From Malania oleifera (taxonomy: Eukaryota > Streptophyta > Magnoliopsida > Santalales > Ximeniaceae), in assembly GCF_029873635.1 (NCBI RefSeq), contig NC_080418.1, positions 9,505,062 through 9,569,061 on the forward strand: DNA of 64,000 nt, given 5' to 3'. A program made the translations under genes and the position numbers. How positions within the stretch are numbered: position 1 is the stretch's first letter; every line of letters begins with the position of its first letter. Below, piece after piece: positions 35,553-47,733 of the stretch. Below the pieces are notes generated by a model. That model had not been told where the DNA came from. It searched no databases and saw nothing but the letters and a program-made list of their open reading frames with translations.

Positions 35553-35845
35553 GTGTACAGAATTGAAGAAGAGCATGACGGTTCCAGAAGGTACAAGCCT
35601 CAATTGGTAGTTAAAGGCTTTGAGCAAAAGGAAAGGATTGACTACACCGGCATCTTTACACCAGTTGTGAAGATGACATCAGATTAGTCCGCAGGAATCA
35701 AGCAGACAAGAAGATGGTGACTACAGAGAAACTAAAGTTGTGTTCAACTTCAGTTGGTCTTCATGCTTGAAGACACATATTATGAGCACATCATTTATTC
35801 ATGATATTCTAGTTGAGGAGGCGTCTCTGTCTCCAAGTGGGAGAT

Positions 35846-36112
35846 TGTTTGAGATGGAGTCAGAAGACAGCCAGGAGCTGAGTTGGAGACGCGTATCATT
35901 CATGGAGATGAGTTGGAAAAACGCATTGAAATTAAGTGCAATTTATCTCTCCATTATCCTCCCCATTGTAACTCTCATTCTTGATTAATTTTTATCTTAA
36001 TTGTAATTTAATCCAAGCCCTATAAATAGAGGGTTGTGGAAGATGTAAGATACAACAGCACAGAGAGAGTGCAGAGAGAAGCGTGAGAAGCTCAAAGAGA
36101 GAGCTGAGAGGG

Positions 36113-36190
<78 letters not shown>

Positions 36191-36312
36191 GTAATATTTT
36201 TCGGAGAGATAGTGAATACTTGGTGTGTGTTTCATGGACGTAAGTCGTTATTGACCGAACCACGTTAAATCTTTGGTGTCACTTTGATCTGGATGCTCAC
36301 AGGTTCCTAACA
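35846..36312 (+). repeat. 3' LTR of the Copia element
   Basis: It runs from TGTTTGAGATGGAG to GGTTCCTAACA, 467 bp, and matches the 5' LTR closely apart from repeat number. It contains a (TG)n(AG)n microsatellite at about 36116-36187 just downstream of the TATA box. Confidence 0.85.
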
Positions 36313-36317
36313 CCTCA

Positions 36318-36779
36318 AGGCCTCATGGTTCCACTTTCAAGAAATATTTTTATTATTTATATTCTAATACTACTGTCATGTAGCACAGCTTAAAGAATTA
36401 AAAAATGAACTTTTATAATCTACTTATATTCTAAGACATTTTTTTTTTTTAGCAATTATATATATTCTCAATTTTAGATTTATGGTACTAGGATATGTTA
36501 TTATTTTTTTAAGTAAATAAAACTATGTTAAGTCCCAAATTTAAAATATATATATTTTAATTTTTAGTGTGAATTTTTTCTTTTAAAAAATGTATAAATT
36601 TAGATGTATAAAAATTCAACAAGATGTATTTATCTCCTAAACAAGAAATGAAATTAGGGCTTATTTTGGAAAGAAACAATTGATTAGGATTTGTTGATGT
36701 GTCTATTTAAAAGTTATCAACATTTAATTAGATTAGTCTATAGGCGATGTGATAGACCTAGTTTATTTAATTAATATTT
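36318..36779. other. AT-rich stretch with no gene seen
   Basis: A/T runs only; no recognisable feature. Confidence 0.35.
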
Positions 36780-37600
36780 TTTCCATGAGTTGAGTAGTTC
36801 ATACCTTTGTCTATGAAGTTCTATCCTTACGGTTTCAATCCCTCTCGAGGATAGAATTGCTTGTTGTTCTTCCACATGTCCCAACTATCCAACATTAAAG
36901 GAAAAAGTTGTTTCATGTATTCCCCTATTGACCCATTGTGCTTGAGATCTCTAAGCTTTTTTCTAACATTATACTCAACATTCTCAAGAAAAAACTAGAC
37001 CTTGAGTTCTATCTTTAATTTCGACTAACAATCAATGACACAACATGCATTCGTTCTCAATCTCAACATACTTGCCAAGCCATCGTAATTTAGTGTCATC
37101 GATCAATTAAGTACATGGTTGCAGTATTTACTTCCACCTGCATGTTTGAGTTCGTTTTCAATTTTCTACTTCTCCATGTCAAACAATAAGTTATCCAACT
37201 CCTTGGCATCACAGGGGTCCCCAAACATTAGGGGTTCTAACGCCTTGGTTCTGCTAAACTCCAAAGTGTGAGAGTTTCTTCTAGTAAGAACCATCAAGTT
37301 CACCTTTGTAGTCAGATAAGCTATTAGAAGGCCGCTACTACATGGTGGAAGTCTTCTAACATTTCCACCATGGAACTCTGTTAATGCTTTTGTAATCCTT
37401 CCAAATCATTAACAATTTAGCAAGTCAGACCATCTCTATGCCAACATTGTTGATTGTCTCAACTTGTGCCTCTAGCATATCAAATCTTTCAGTAGGAGGC
37501 TATTCAGTAGGTCAGCATAGCCTCCTACCAAGCTTAACACAATCTCATAACATAGATAACTGAATTCATGTAACAATTAATCAAACTTTGGTACCAATTA
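36780..37600 (-). pseudogene. Gypsy gag relic
   Basis: The minus strand contains pieces such as EYNVRKKLRDLKHNGSIGEY and MKQLFPLMLD, the pattern of plant Gypsy gag. A putative PBS-like 'ttggtaccaa' lies near 37589-37598, where an LTR would be expected to begin. It is heavily degraded, no LTRs are definable, and it is probably the oldest retroelement copy in the window. Confidence 0.5.
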
Positions 37601-38399
37601 TTATGAACTGGGTATTTTACACCTTTGTGAATGGTCGTGTAGTGCTAGTTCAAATAGCATTAAGCAATTCATAAAAGTAAAGGCAAATGAGCGATAAACA
37701 TTGAAGTAACATAATTCATTAAAGCAATCCCTTCATTAACCATGTGTACCTTACAAGGAAGGTAAGTAATCTAAATATGATTACAATAACTAATAAATTT
37801 TACAAAAGTAATAAACACTTGGCCTCTCCTAAATAGTTTTTTATGCTAGCCATAAGAACAAAAATACCCTTAAACAATGAACCTACACTAATATACACGA
37901 TGATAGTTCATCCCATGCGTATGAGACAAAGTCATAGACGAGTATAATGCTTGATCATAAAATAGTTAAAAACTTCATAAAATAGCTTCGTATCTAATCG
38001 TGTGGTTGTAAAATATCTTTAAATTTATAAATGAATGAATTTTTTCCCCTTAAATAAACCTCTTTAATTATGTCAATTACAATAATTTTATAGTGCATCT
38101 ATTTTCTATTATTATATGAAAAATCTTTTTTTAAGGGTACAAAAATCAAACATTTTCAATAATACATTTGTTTAGAAAAACACTATAATTTAAAAGGAGG
38201 ATAACAATGGGAACATTGGCTACAAAGTGGAAGCAGTCACTACTTAGCCATAGTTGTTGTACTCAAAAGTTTAATTTTAATTTGACATTTAATAGTTAAA
38301 TTTAAATTTATATTAAAATTTTCAAAGAAAAGGTAATTAAGAAAGGCATCCCATTTCGTTGCACAAACAAAAAAAAGAAATTTAACTAAGACTAGTGGA
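37601..38399. other. AT-rich stretch with no gene seen
   Basis: Nothing recognisable apart from possible decayed LTR sequence next to the gag relic. Confidence 0.3.
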
Positions 38400-38690
38400 T
38401 GAAGATGATTGATGATGGGTCGATGGATGGATCCGGAAGTTTCCAGTTCGCAAGCCACGTGTCTTCCTCGCCGCCAGGTGGCTCTACGAACTTCTGGTTC
38501 TCTCCAGAAGTCCGGCTGTTCATTCGGATCGGATTAGGGTAAACGGGTAAAATTTTGTTTTGCTTAGTCAAGCCTGGGCTGGACCCTTGCCGGTGCTGTG
38601 ATTGGCAAAAGCAGGCCCAAACTCTAATCTAGTGCGGTCCAAGTTTTTAGTCAACTGTTCCTAGCGGCCCATACCGTAAAGGATATAGAA
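38400..38690 (-). promoter_or_regulatory. Second copy of the sHSP promoter, without its gene
   Basis: From 'gaagatgattgatgatgggt' to 'agcggcccatacc' this region matches the sHSP upstream sequence at about 41800-42115 block by block. Shared blocks include 'gaagtttccagttc', 'aacttctgg', 'gattagggtaaacgggtaaa', 'gcctgggct', 'gattggcaaaag' and 'gcggccca'. A heat-shock-element-like GGAAGTTTCCAGTTC is preserved at about 38431-38445. Homology stops just before where the TATA box and coding sequence would be. This is a relic of a tandem sHSP duplication. Confidence 0.75.
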
Positions 38691-40758
38691 TATGACTTTT
38701 TCTGAAGAAAAAAAAAATACATATTAAAAAAAAACTTATCTTGAAAATAATTAGAAATTTTTATTATAAATATTTTTTTAGTTATTAGAAAATTTATTTT
38801 TATAAAATATTTATTTTTAAAAAATATTTTTTTAAACAAATACTTATTTAAGTGTAAGTCAAACACTATTTATTAAATAAGTATTTCATTTAAATACTTT
38901 TTATTTTAAGGACTCTTTTAAAGACATTCAAAAAATAAGGATTTTTAAAACAAAAATTTCAAAATTTAGGAGTCGGAGTTTGGAGCCTTCTAAAGCCCCC
39001 ACCATATTGTACTAAATTTTAATTTTATATTTATTCTTGGTTTGGTTTTTGAATTCTATAAACAATGGCATCATTTTCTCAAATTAGAAAAAAAGAGTAT
39101 AAATATTTTAATATAAACTTATTTTTAAAAATTAAATTTAAAATTTTATGTTTTAAATTTGTACCATAAAAGGTGCCTAGTACTCGTAGATCCAACATTA
39201 TGAATCAAATTTTTCTTAACTAATTATATGTATTTCATCATAATTGCTGCTTGTATAAGAATTTGTGTAAGCACGTGAGTTTGTCTTAAGACATTCGTTT
39301 CAAAAATTGTGTTTTGCTCCAATATTTTCAATCTATTGATGGATACTTTAATTCAAAAGTTTTTTAATGTTACGTTGCTTGCAAACACGAAGAAACTAGA
39401 CAATAGGAAGAAGATATTCTAAGATAGCATTTGGAGTAAGAAAATAAAAATTTAAATTTATGTGAATTTTTAAAAAATTCAGTAAAATTTTATATTATAT
39501 CTTATTTAAATATACATAAATCTAAAATTAATGTCCAACTTTCATCTTCTCAAATGTAAGATAAAATTTTTTTTCCCATAGTTAAGTTAGAGAGTTTAAA
39601 TAGTTAAATGAAAAGAAAGATGTTTAAAAAAAATGGTTATTTTGGTCTACCTTTTCTTTATTGCCTATAAGTGAATATCTCAATTGTTTTTTTATGATCA
39701 GCAAAATAATATTTTTTATTGGGAGTAAAAAGCCTAGGTCGATTCTATTGGAACAACATAATCATTAAAAAGTAACAATTCACCCAAAACCCCGATGCCA
39801 AAATATTCATAAATTATAATTATTTTTTAATCTAATAAAATTTAAAAGTTGTAATGGTGTGCCATGACTATAAAAGATAATGCACAAAATGAAAAAAACA
39901 AAAAAAACAACTAAAGATTTTTCATTGGGTTACTATATTGTTCCGGGTTGTGGGAAAAGAAGAAAAGAAAAAAAATTACTTGTGAGTTTTATATCTCTAG
40001 TTAGATCTATTATTTGACTTCTCTTATTTTGGAAGTAAAGAAAAAAAAAATAAAGATAAAAATAAATGCTTTTGATTTGGCTTGTATTTGTTCCTTTATT
40101 TGGTTTTACCTTGTTTAGGTCAAAAAGAAAGCGTATACATAAATAATTAATTACCTTTCCTATGCAATTACAATTATTGAGATCGTTAGTAATTATCTTT
40201 CATATGTACAATTGTACTTTCATAAATTATAATTTTATCCACATTTTTTTCAATTTAGTTCATCAATGTCGACAATAATTAACACATAAATTTTTCAAAA
40301 TAAACTCATTAATCCATAATTGCAACCTTTTTCAATTATTTTTTAAAATCTTAAATTATCTTACATAAAATTTAAAGTCTCGCCTTTTAAGGATTAGACG
40401 CTTTGCCTTCCTATTTTTTATTTTAAAATATTATTATTAAAAAATAATTTAATATGATCAAAAATAATTTAAATTAACTATTAATAATATATAATTAAAT
40501 TTTATTCATTAATTTTAATATACTTTTTATTTTTATAAAAATATAGAAAAAAATATTTCTTTCCTATGCTCTTTTTTTTTTGTCTTCATCTTTCTCAAGT
40601 CAGTGCTTGACTTTCTCGTCCTAAAATATTTTAATTATTGCTTCGTGAAAAGTAACAAAAATTTTAAAATCTACTAAATCTTAGTAGACGTCATATTATT
40701 TGCCCTTTACAAAACAAAAATTAAAATATAATCAAATTATTTTACATTTAGATGTTCT

Positions 40759-40792
<34 letters not shown>

Positions 40793-40980
40793 GAAAAAAA
40801 ATTAAAACAGTTATAAAAATTAATTTATTTTTCAAGTTCCCGATGACATTTTAAGGAATATAACAAACAAAGAATTAAGTATACAACATTTTTTCCCAAA
40901 AAAGCCCACTGAAATTTCTACTGTATAGTGTCTTTCCAAATTTTATCGAATGTAACTCTCGAATTCTGAAAAGAAAAAAA
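38691..40980. other. Very AT-rich intergenic region, no gene seen
   Basis: Long A/T tracts and a (TA)n run (40764-40789). No coding region or clear element ends. Confidence 0.45.
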
Positions 40981-40983
40981 ACG

Positions 40984-40990
<7 letters not shown>

Positions 40991-41039
<49 letters not shown>
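40991..41039. repeat. (AG)n microsatellite downstream of the sHSP gene
   Basis: About 24 uninterrupted AG units, roughly 190 bp beyond the sHSP stop codon, possibly near the transcript end. Confidence 0.9.
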
Positions 41040-41042
<3 letters not shown>

Positions 41043-41232
41043 GAATAAACAAGTAGTTATTTATTATTCATTGACATCTTAATCGACAAACACGAACTCA
41101 ACAGCAGCAGGACTTCTCATACAATTGGCTAGCTTCATTTTCACCCTCCATCGCCATACAAATAACAAACCATACATAACACAAGTTACCGACACAATAC
41201 ACTTAGAAGATAACGACATTAGCGTTTAACTC

Positions 41233-41676
41233 TCAGCCGGTGATCTGAATGGACTTCACATCTTGCTTCTTCACTTCTTCCTTCGGCACAGTAACAGTCA
41301 GAACCCCATTCTCCATCGCCGCCTTCACCGCCTCCACCTTCGCATTTTCTGGCAGTCGGAACCGGCGTTGGAACTTCCCGCGGCTCCTCTCCACCCTGTG
41401 CCACCTCTCGTTCTTTTCCTCCTTCTCCTCCGCCCTCTCCCCGCTTATCTTAAGCACTCTGTCGTCTTCCACCTCCACCTTCACCTCTTCCTTCTTCAGC
41501 CCCGGGAGGTCCGCCTTGAACACGTGCGACTCCGGCGTCTCCTTCCAGTCGATCTGGGCGTTCGCGAAGGTTGCCGCCGTAGTCTCGCCGGAACCTGAGA
41601 TGATGGGGTCCCATATGTCAAGGGAGAAAGGGTCGAACGCGCTTCGGCCGCCGAACAGACGGGGGATCAGGGACAT
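41233..41676 (-). CDS. Cytosolic class I small heat-shock protein (~17 kDa)
   Basis: Encodes 147 residues beginning [11 protein letters not shown], the signature start of plant class I sHSPs. I chose this ATG over one 20 codons upstream because it matches the family start. The alpha-crystallin domain (about residues 38-140) includes [34 protein letters not shown] and the FxRRFRLPE block. The C-terminal IQI tripeptide (IxI motif) near residues 143-145 mediates oligomer assembly. Such proteins form 12-mers that hold unfolding proteins in the cytosol during heat stress. The gene is intronless, as is usual for the family. GC content is far above the surroundings. No neighbour is co-transcribed. 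The promoter has a TATA box and heat-shock element. Confidence 0.97.
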   Translation of the reverse strand: MSLIPRLFGGRSAFDPFSLDIWDPIISGSGETTAATFANAQIDWKETPESHVFKADLPGLKKEEVKVEVEDDRVLKISGERAEEKEEKNERWHRVERSRGKFQRRFRLPENAKVEAVKAAMENGVLTVTVPKEEVKKQDVKSIQITG

Positions 41677-41785
41677 CTTGTCTTCGACTTTTTGCCGCAG
41701 AGAGGAAAAACAGAGATTAAGCTCAAAATTGAACAATTGATGGTGTTGATTTGAGAATTGATGGCGAAGTCGTTGCTGGGTGCTA

Positions 41786-41793
41786 TATTTATA
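41786..41793 (-). promoter_or_regulatory. TATA box of the sHSP gene
   Basis: TATAAATA on the minus strand, about 110 bp upstream of the ATG, leaving a 5' leader of typical length for a class I sHSP. Confidence 0.8.
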
Positions 41794-41840
41794 GGTGCGC
41801 GAAGGTGATTGATTATGGTTGGAGGACGGACGGATCTTGA

Positions 41841-41853
41841 TTCTTGAAGTTTC
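41841..41853 (-). promoter_or_regulatory. Heat-shock element upstream of the sHSP gene
   Basis: TTCttGAAgtTTC consists of three alternating 5-bp modules, the canonical HSF-binding site, about 48 bp upstream of the TATA box. Further TTC/GAA modules follow (cagTTC; 'tttctacaaacttctgg' at about 41892-41908). This predicts HSF-driven heat induction. Confidence 0.85.
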
Positions 41854-41929
41854 CAGTTCTTAAACCAAGTTTCTACGTTCACCGCCTGGTAGTTTCTACA
41901 AACTTCTGGCACTCTCCAATCCATGTGTC

Positions 41930-43050
41930 AACTTTGAAATATAATTAAAATTAAAATTGAAGCCCGGAACTTCGTCCTGATCGGGTTAGGATAAACGGGT
42001 AAAGACCTGTTTTGTCGGGTCTAGTGGAGCCTGGGCTGCGATTGGCAAAAGTGGGCCCAAGCCCTAATCAAGAGCGGCCCAAGATTAGAGTAGTTCTGTT
42101 CCGGCCGGCCCATATTCTAACTAATTAGGCAACTACTAAATGTAGCAATGGGCCCATTAAGATATCGCACTGGACCCATGGCCCATAGTCAACTCGTCCA
42201 ATATTGATTGAGAAGTGACTTTTTTCGTTTAGTTTATAGACTTAGGGGGGTGTTTGGTGCAAATAAAATGTCAAGAGTTGTGTATTTGAATTTAAATTTG
42301 ATTTTGTGAATCAATTATTAATTTAAATCGATAACAAATTTTAAAATCTAAATTATTTTAACTGGTTAATACCTAATTAGGACCGTAGACGAATCAAGTT
42401 CTTACTAGAGCCTCACGGACTCATTTCAATAAGAGCTCATTGAAGTTTGTTTATTATATAAGCAATTCATAAGCTTGATTTTGCAACTCGTTTAATAAAC
42501 AAGTCGAATCTAAACATGAATGGGTAGGATACACTTCAACATGGGAAATAGTTAGATTATATGTTTACTTTGGACTCCTTTAATAGGCTTGAATTAAAAT
42601 TATTTATGGGATAATTTGATAAGGTCAAATTAAATACGATAGACTTAAAAGTAAGGGGGGGGTTTTTATGCTTCAGATCCTTGAGCTTAAATTACATAAC
42701 CTAAATTTAGTGATAAAGTGAATGCTTAAAGCCAATAGACTAATTTGATGGGATAAAAAAACAAAAACTGAAGGAAAATTTGACGAGTTTTCTAATTTAA
42801 TTTGTAATGGGGTTTGGAGATGACCAAGGAGATTGTCAAGAACTGTACAAGATATGTTCAGCAATATTAACTTTGTTTTTTATTACATAGGAACTCCAGC
42901 CACCAACGAGCCCTTCAGATTCCCTGGTGTGGTACCAAACCTACGAATCAGCGTCTTCCGCCTTCAGGTCTTGCTGATCAGGATAAAGTCTAGAATGTGG
43001 ACACGACTTCTGTGCATCAGTTGGACGTTCGGCCAACTCAACCCCCGGAA
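41930..43050. other. sHSP distal upstream region and intergenic sequence
   Basis: About 41930-42120 is shared with the promoter copy at 38500-38690. The rest is AT-rich. The sequence at 42890-43050 is GC-richer and gene-like in composition, but no product is recognisable. Confidence 0.4.
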
Positions 43051-43069
43051 CACATCTCCATTACCATCC

Positions 43070-43190
43070 ATGGCCTCTACTGGCTCACAGAGAACTCTCA
43101 CCATCCACAGTCCTCGCTGGCTCACCGAGCGAACTCTCACAATCAACAGTTCTCGTTAGCTCACAGAGTAAACTCTCACCATCCATAGGT
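43070..43190. repeat. Short tandem repeat of ~42-bp units
   Basis: About three units built on 'ctcacagagaactctcacca' plus 'tccacagtcctcgctgg' variants occur in a row. The plus-strand frames crossing them (up to 108 codons) are produced by the repeat and show no family motif. Confidence 0.55.
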
Positions 43191-44109
43191 ACCGCTGACT
43201 CCGTGAGTGTATCTACCTGGAATTGAACGCCCGATACTCCTTCTTACTTGTTGATGCCTTTTGTCCATCAATAATTGATGTTTTAAATTTTGTCCATCAA
43301 TAATTGATGTTTTAAATTGAAGTTTAACAAAACATTAGAATAGTTTTGGCAAAACATATATTTCAGATCGGATCATCCGTGATAAATTAGGCAGATTAAC
43401 GGGTAATGAAATTGCTATCCATATCTAACTCAATGAAATCGTAAATTTATGGCGGTTTGAATTCAATAATCCATGGCGGATGGCGAATAACACGTCATTC
43501 CCATCCCAAGTAATTTTTTTTTTACCATTCGATAAACAATTTGCTTCGTAACATAATAATTGAAGTTATTTTTAAAATTATAATTTGATAAATTATTAAA
43601 CATTTAACTGCCAATTATAAAATTACATTTATTTATTTTTTATTTTTTTTAATATCATGAATTTAACACGTTTTGATTACAAGAATTGGATATTTAGGCT
43701 TGAGTTTAAGTGGGGACGTGGGACAACCCTAGAAGCACATACAATAGTTACTAATTTGAGAGTTGAGAGTGTAGGGTAGGCCTTTGAGCTTATACTGACT
43801 AGTTTATGCCTAATAAGCATTGATAGATGAAATTATTTATGGATTTGGACATTAGTTGTTAACATATTTGAATAAAGCCTGAAATTTGTCCATTAGAGAT
43901 GGATGGACAAATTAGTTGAGAAATTTAATTCAAAATATTTGATGTATTATATTTGGAATTTATTAGAATTAAAAAAAATTATGGAACTTGGAATCTAATT
44001 AAGGAAAATTCATATTAAAAATTCACTATTTTTAAGGATGCAAGCAAAAAAATTAAATTTAAGATTCAATTTTAAATGAATTTTAAACATGTTTAATTTT
44101 ACAAAATTT
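43191..44109. other. AT-rich stretch with no gene seen
   Basis: Two short direct repeats ('tttgtccatcaataattgatg', near 43260-43310) and A/T runs. No coding region. Confidence 0.35.
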
Positions 44110-44900
44110 TCATATTAAAAATAAAGCATCAATGCTCTGGGAGAAGTAGCCGAAAAGCGCGAGGTCGTTGGAAGACCTGGAGAGTCGAGTGCTAAGAGGC
44201 AAGGCCACGAGAGGATCGGACGAGGCAAAGGAAGATCTCAATTTGCATTGAAAGCCAAGACGAGCTTGCAAGGGTACGATCCCGATCCGACTCGACCGTA
44301 ATGCCGGAATGGAGCGACGAGCCGGTCGCCAGAAAGTCCGCAGTTCTCGGCTATTGCGGCAGATTTGAACGCGAGGGGCGAACCGGTGGTGGCGACCATG
44401 AGATCTACGATGAACCTCCGAACGGCGATGACCGAAGGAAAAGAAGACGAGGATGAGCTGAAGAGTGTTGCCGGAAACGAAAATAGGAGGATCTGCAGAG
44501 GAGAGCGTCAGAGAGGAGCATATCTGAGAGGTGAGCGCTCTGAGAGGCGAGACTGCAAGAAGATCTGCAGAGGAAGACGACAGGACTCTCGGCGGAGGAA
44601 CCAATAACTCTTCGCAGGGAACAGCGGAAGAACTCTCAAGCTTTCTTGAAACTAAAAGAGAGAGGGGAAAATGCTCTGATACGATGTTAAATAAATAAAA
44701 TGTATATTTCAGAATTACGATAAGTTGTACAAGTAATAGTATTTATACTAATACATATAATGATCTAACAACTCTAAATTAACAATTCAAGAATACACAT
44801 ATGTTAATAATTGACTTATTAAGAGAATTTTTATATTATTGAAAATTTTCATACCAATCTTGTTCTCTCATCGCACGCACTATATGTTACATGTACGTAT
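44110..44900 (-). mobile_element. LTR-retroelement fragment (leader region plus part of a 5' LTR)
   Basis: At 44673-44684 'gctctgatacga' resembles a minus-strand tRNA-Met PBS, directly followed at 44685 by TGTTAAATAAATAAAATG, an LTR-end-like sequence. The GC-rich 44110-44670 stretch would then be the element's leader. It has open frames on both strands (164 and 80 codons) but no recognisable gag motif. The far LTR end is not identifiable. Confidence 0.4.
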
Positions 44901-45546
44901 CTGCAATGTATGACAGAATTTATGAACGTTGTGTTTTATTAACATGAGACCACCCAAAGTCTCTTTCTAGGTTCATTTAAACAGGTGACCTAATGAGTAC
45001 CCGATCCAAATCCCGCTAACCCTTTTATTAATTAGATTTGATTTAGATTGACCAATTTATAAATGAGTCATCCGTTCTTAAACACTAATCTATTTTAAAC
45101 GAAGGATAATGAATTAACCTTTTGGATCGTGACCTGTTTTTACCACCCCTACTATTGGATTGATTACACTGTATGGCCCGTTTATAGAAACTAATAGTGT
45201 GGAATTAATCTTTCCTTGACCCCACTAGATGAAGAATATAATTCATGGCCCGTTTTTCAATGCCTTCAAACCCTTGTGGTTTTGAATAATGAGATGATTT
45301 TTTAACTTGCATCAACATAAAAAAAACCTTTTGATCTTCCTTAACTAATTGCTAGTTAATCCAATTGTCATTAAAAAAAATCATTCTTAACTTATAATTT
45401 TGAACTCGATATTGTTTTAGGCTATGACTTCGAGACATAGACATAAATTTGTGCATATTTAATTAAATTTCGTGTGTGCATATATGTGCATGTGTATATG
45501 TATGTGTTATTGCATAAAATTTTATTTAAATTTATATAATGTAAAT
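44901..45546. other. Intergenic sequence, no gene seen
   Basis: AT-rich; short open frames only. Confidence 0.35.
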
Positions 45547-45791
45547 ATTATAGCTAGGGGGTGTGTAATAAGTTGGTTCGGCCAATTCGGCCAATTAACT
45601 GAAAAAATTCTATTCATCATAACCGAACCGACTGAACTATCATTCTTACCCGAACCTTACCCGACTGAGCTGAATTTTTCGGTTAATCAAATTTAACGGA
45701 ATCAAATTATAATTAATTATAGAAAAAAATATGATTGTATGCTTTCAATATTTAATTTATATTTAATCATTAATTATATAATAATTATGGA

Positions 45792-46114
45792 TGTAAGAAC
45801 TCGAACCGTGATATATGGGTTTAAATAAATAAGAGAGGGACAAATTGGGAATTTCGCAGATTTCATCGACGAAGCCAGGATTCGTCGATGAAGCCCATAT
45901 AAGTATTGTCGATGAAGTTTAGAAGCTCGTCAACGAGGAGAAGCTGAGAGATTTTGGGAACCAGTGGTATCAGGATTCGTCGACAAATCCATCGTCTCGT
46001 CGACAAGCTATCTATATGACCTCGTCGACGAGTACACCATCTCGTCGACGAAGACGCCCGAGTCAAAGTGCTATAAATAGAAGTTCTCTTTACTTTCAAG
46101 ATAAGAAATCTAAA

Positions 46115-46190
<76 letters not shown>

Positions 46191-47673
46191 CTTTCTCTCT
46201 CTAAATTTCTTCGTCGTTCGTCGCGAGAATCGTTAATCTAAAGTTACCACAAGGATTGTGGAAGGATTCTCTACAAAACCTATGGATCGAAATCCCATTT
46301 CGGAGATTTTCGGGTTTTGACTCAAAATCAAAGTAAGACTCGGTTTTCTTTTTTGATCTGGTAGTTTGGTAGAGGACGGAGTCGTGAGTATCTTCTATAC
46401 TGTGATTTGTAGGTTTTGGAACTCGATTCACTGTTTAGAAGCCTTAGAATTCGAAAATTTCTATTCGGGGAAAAGGTAAGGGGAATTGTGTTTATATCGG
46501 TTATTTTTGAAATCGGACTCGGTGGAACTATGGTTCACGGTCGTGTGTATGTTTTGGCTACTCATTTGAGGGGATCTAACGGGAAGAACTATGGGTTTTT
46601 CATGATTATAGTTTTGGAAAAAAGGGGCAACGGGCTGCATCCTTGGTTTTGTTGAAAACCGTGTATATATGATGATTTATACTGTGATATAGGGATGACT
46701 ATGCTTTGACGTGTTTAAACTGTATGCATTTGGAAAATCAGGATTTTAGATTACCAAATGGATGTGGTTTGTTTGGTTATATGAGCATGCATGTGTGTGT
46801 GTTTGGTTGAAATGCTAGTAGGAACACGGTTCCAAATTTGTTCTAGGTACTGAGAGTGTCCGGCTCTATATCCGAGGGCGTGTGTTTATCGCTTGCCATG
46901 TAGGCAAAAGTGTCCGGCTCTATATCCGAGGGCGTGAGCCTATACTAACTGATCACCGAAAGGTGTGGATCTACCAATTAGTGCCGGTACGATGCCATGG
47001 TAGTCTGGGACTAGCCATATGCCGGTGGCGCCGTGTATTGCGGGTTAGCAATAAGCTAACACCGGATATTGCAGATCGGCTTCGGGCCGAGGGGTGTGAT
47101 GACACCAGGTAGATCATAGGCGTGTGTATGTGTGTGTTGTGCGTGTATGCACTGTTGTGAAATTAGTACTAGAACTGCATTTAACTGTGTGTATGTTGCA
47201 TCATGATAACACTCAAATGCCACACACCGATATAACCTGTATTTTTCCTTACTGAAAGGTGTCTCACCCCTATTGTACATACATATTTTACAGGTCCTTC
47301 GAGTAACCGGAACTAGCGTCCTTGTATTGGGAGCGTAGTGGCAGTGTACTGCGGGGTAGCGCTTGGTTAAGTGTTAGGACTTGTATTTTGGGGGTTGTCA
47401 TTTTGAGATATGTTGGGCACCCGTTTGTATGTTATTTGATAGAACCTTGATTATGTCCTTGTATAGACTCTGGTATGGTACTGTATGTATATAGTATGAC
47501 CTTTTTCCACTGTGTATATTCTGTTATGTTTGGATGTGTATAGGGTGCCTGGGAACCCCATGAGGTCGGACCCTCATCCATTGTCTTGTATCCTTGGGTG
47601 TATTGTATGGTACAGGGACTAGTTGGTTTACATTTTCACCCCTGGGTCCCATTTCCGGGTTTGGGGTGTGACA
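45792..47673 (+). mobile_element. Gypsy-type solo LTR nested in the hAT element
   Basis: It runs from TGTAAGAACTCGAACC to GGGTGTGACA, 1882 bp, with perfect duplications ATGGA (45787-45791 and 47674-47678). A TCGTCGACGA palindrome array (45865-46052) is followed by a TATA box (tataaatag, 46072-46080), then a (CT)n tract (46120-46188). A 27-bp phrase around 'gtgtccggctctatatccga' is repeated at about 46856 and 46909. It is the same family as 1-476. Confidence 0.88.
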
Positions 47674-47733
47674 ATGGAACCCTAATTATAAATTATATAA
47701 ATTATATTTAATTATTAATAAATTTTATAATAC

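Larger units (their letters stand above)
32369..36312 (+). mobile_element. Ty1/Copia retrotransposon, degenerate, with both LTRs
   Basis: It is flanked by perfect 5-bp duplications CCTCA (32364-32368 and 36313-36317). The 5' LTR is 32369-33067, followed by a PBS-like tgatatcagagc (33070-33081). The 3' LTR is 35846-36312, preceded by the purine tract 'ccaagtgggagat'. The internal region shows gag, a CCHC zinc knuckle, a protease-like stretch, the pre-integrase motif WHQRLGHMSEKGL and a short pol piece. It is broken in many places and shortened relative to intact Copia elements. Confidence 0.88.

Noticed and set aside
40764-40789. (TA)n tracts as possible replication origins or scaffold sites
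   Set aside because: They are ordinary microsatellites; similar tracts occur throughout the window.
41249-41740. 163-codon plus-strand open frame opposite the sHSP gene
   Set aside because: It is the antisense shadow of a GC-rich conserved gene; it has no family motif and is Ser/Phe-rich from the reversed codons.
42833-43159. 108-codon plus-strand frame as a possible host gene
   Set aside because: The second half is translated tandem repeat, and the first half shows no recognisable domain.
44110-44604. 164-codon minus-strand open frame
   Set aside because: It is Ser/Arg/Leu-rich without any motif, lies next to a PBS-like site, and is best explained as leader sequence of an LTR element rather than a host gene.
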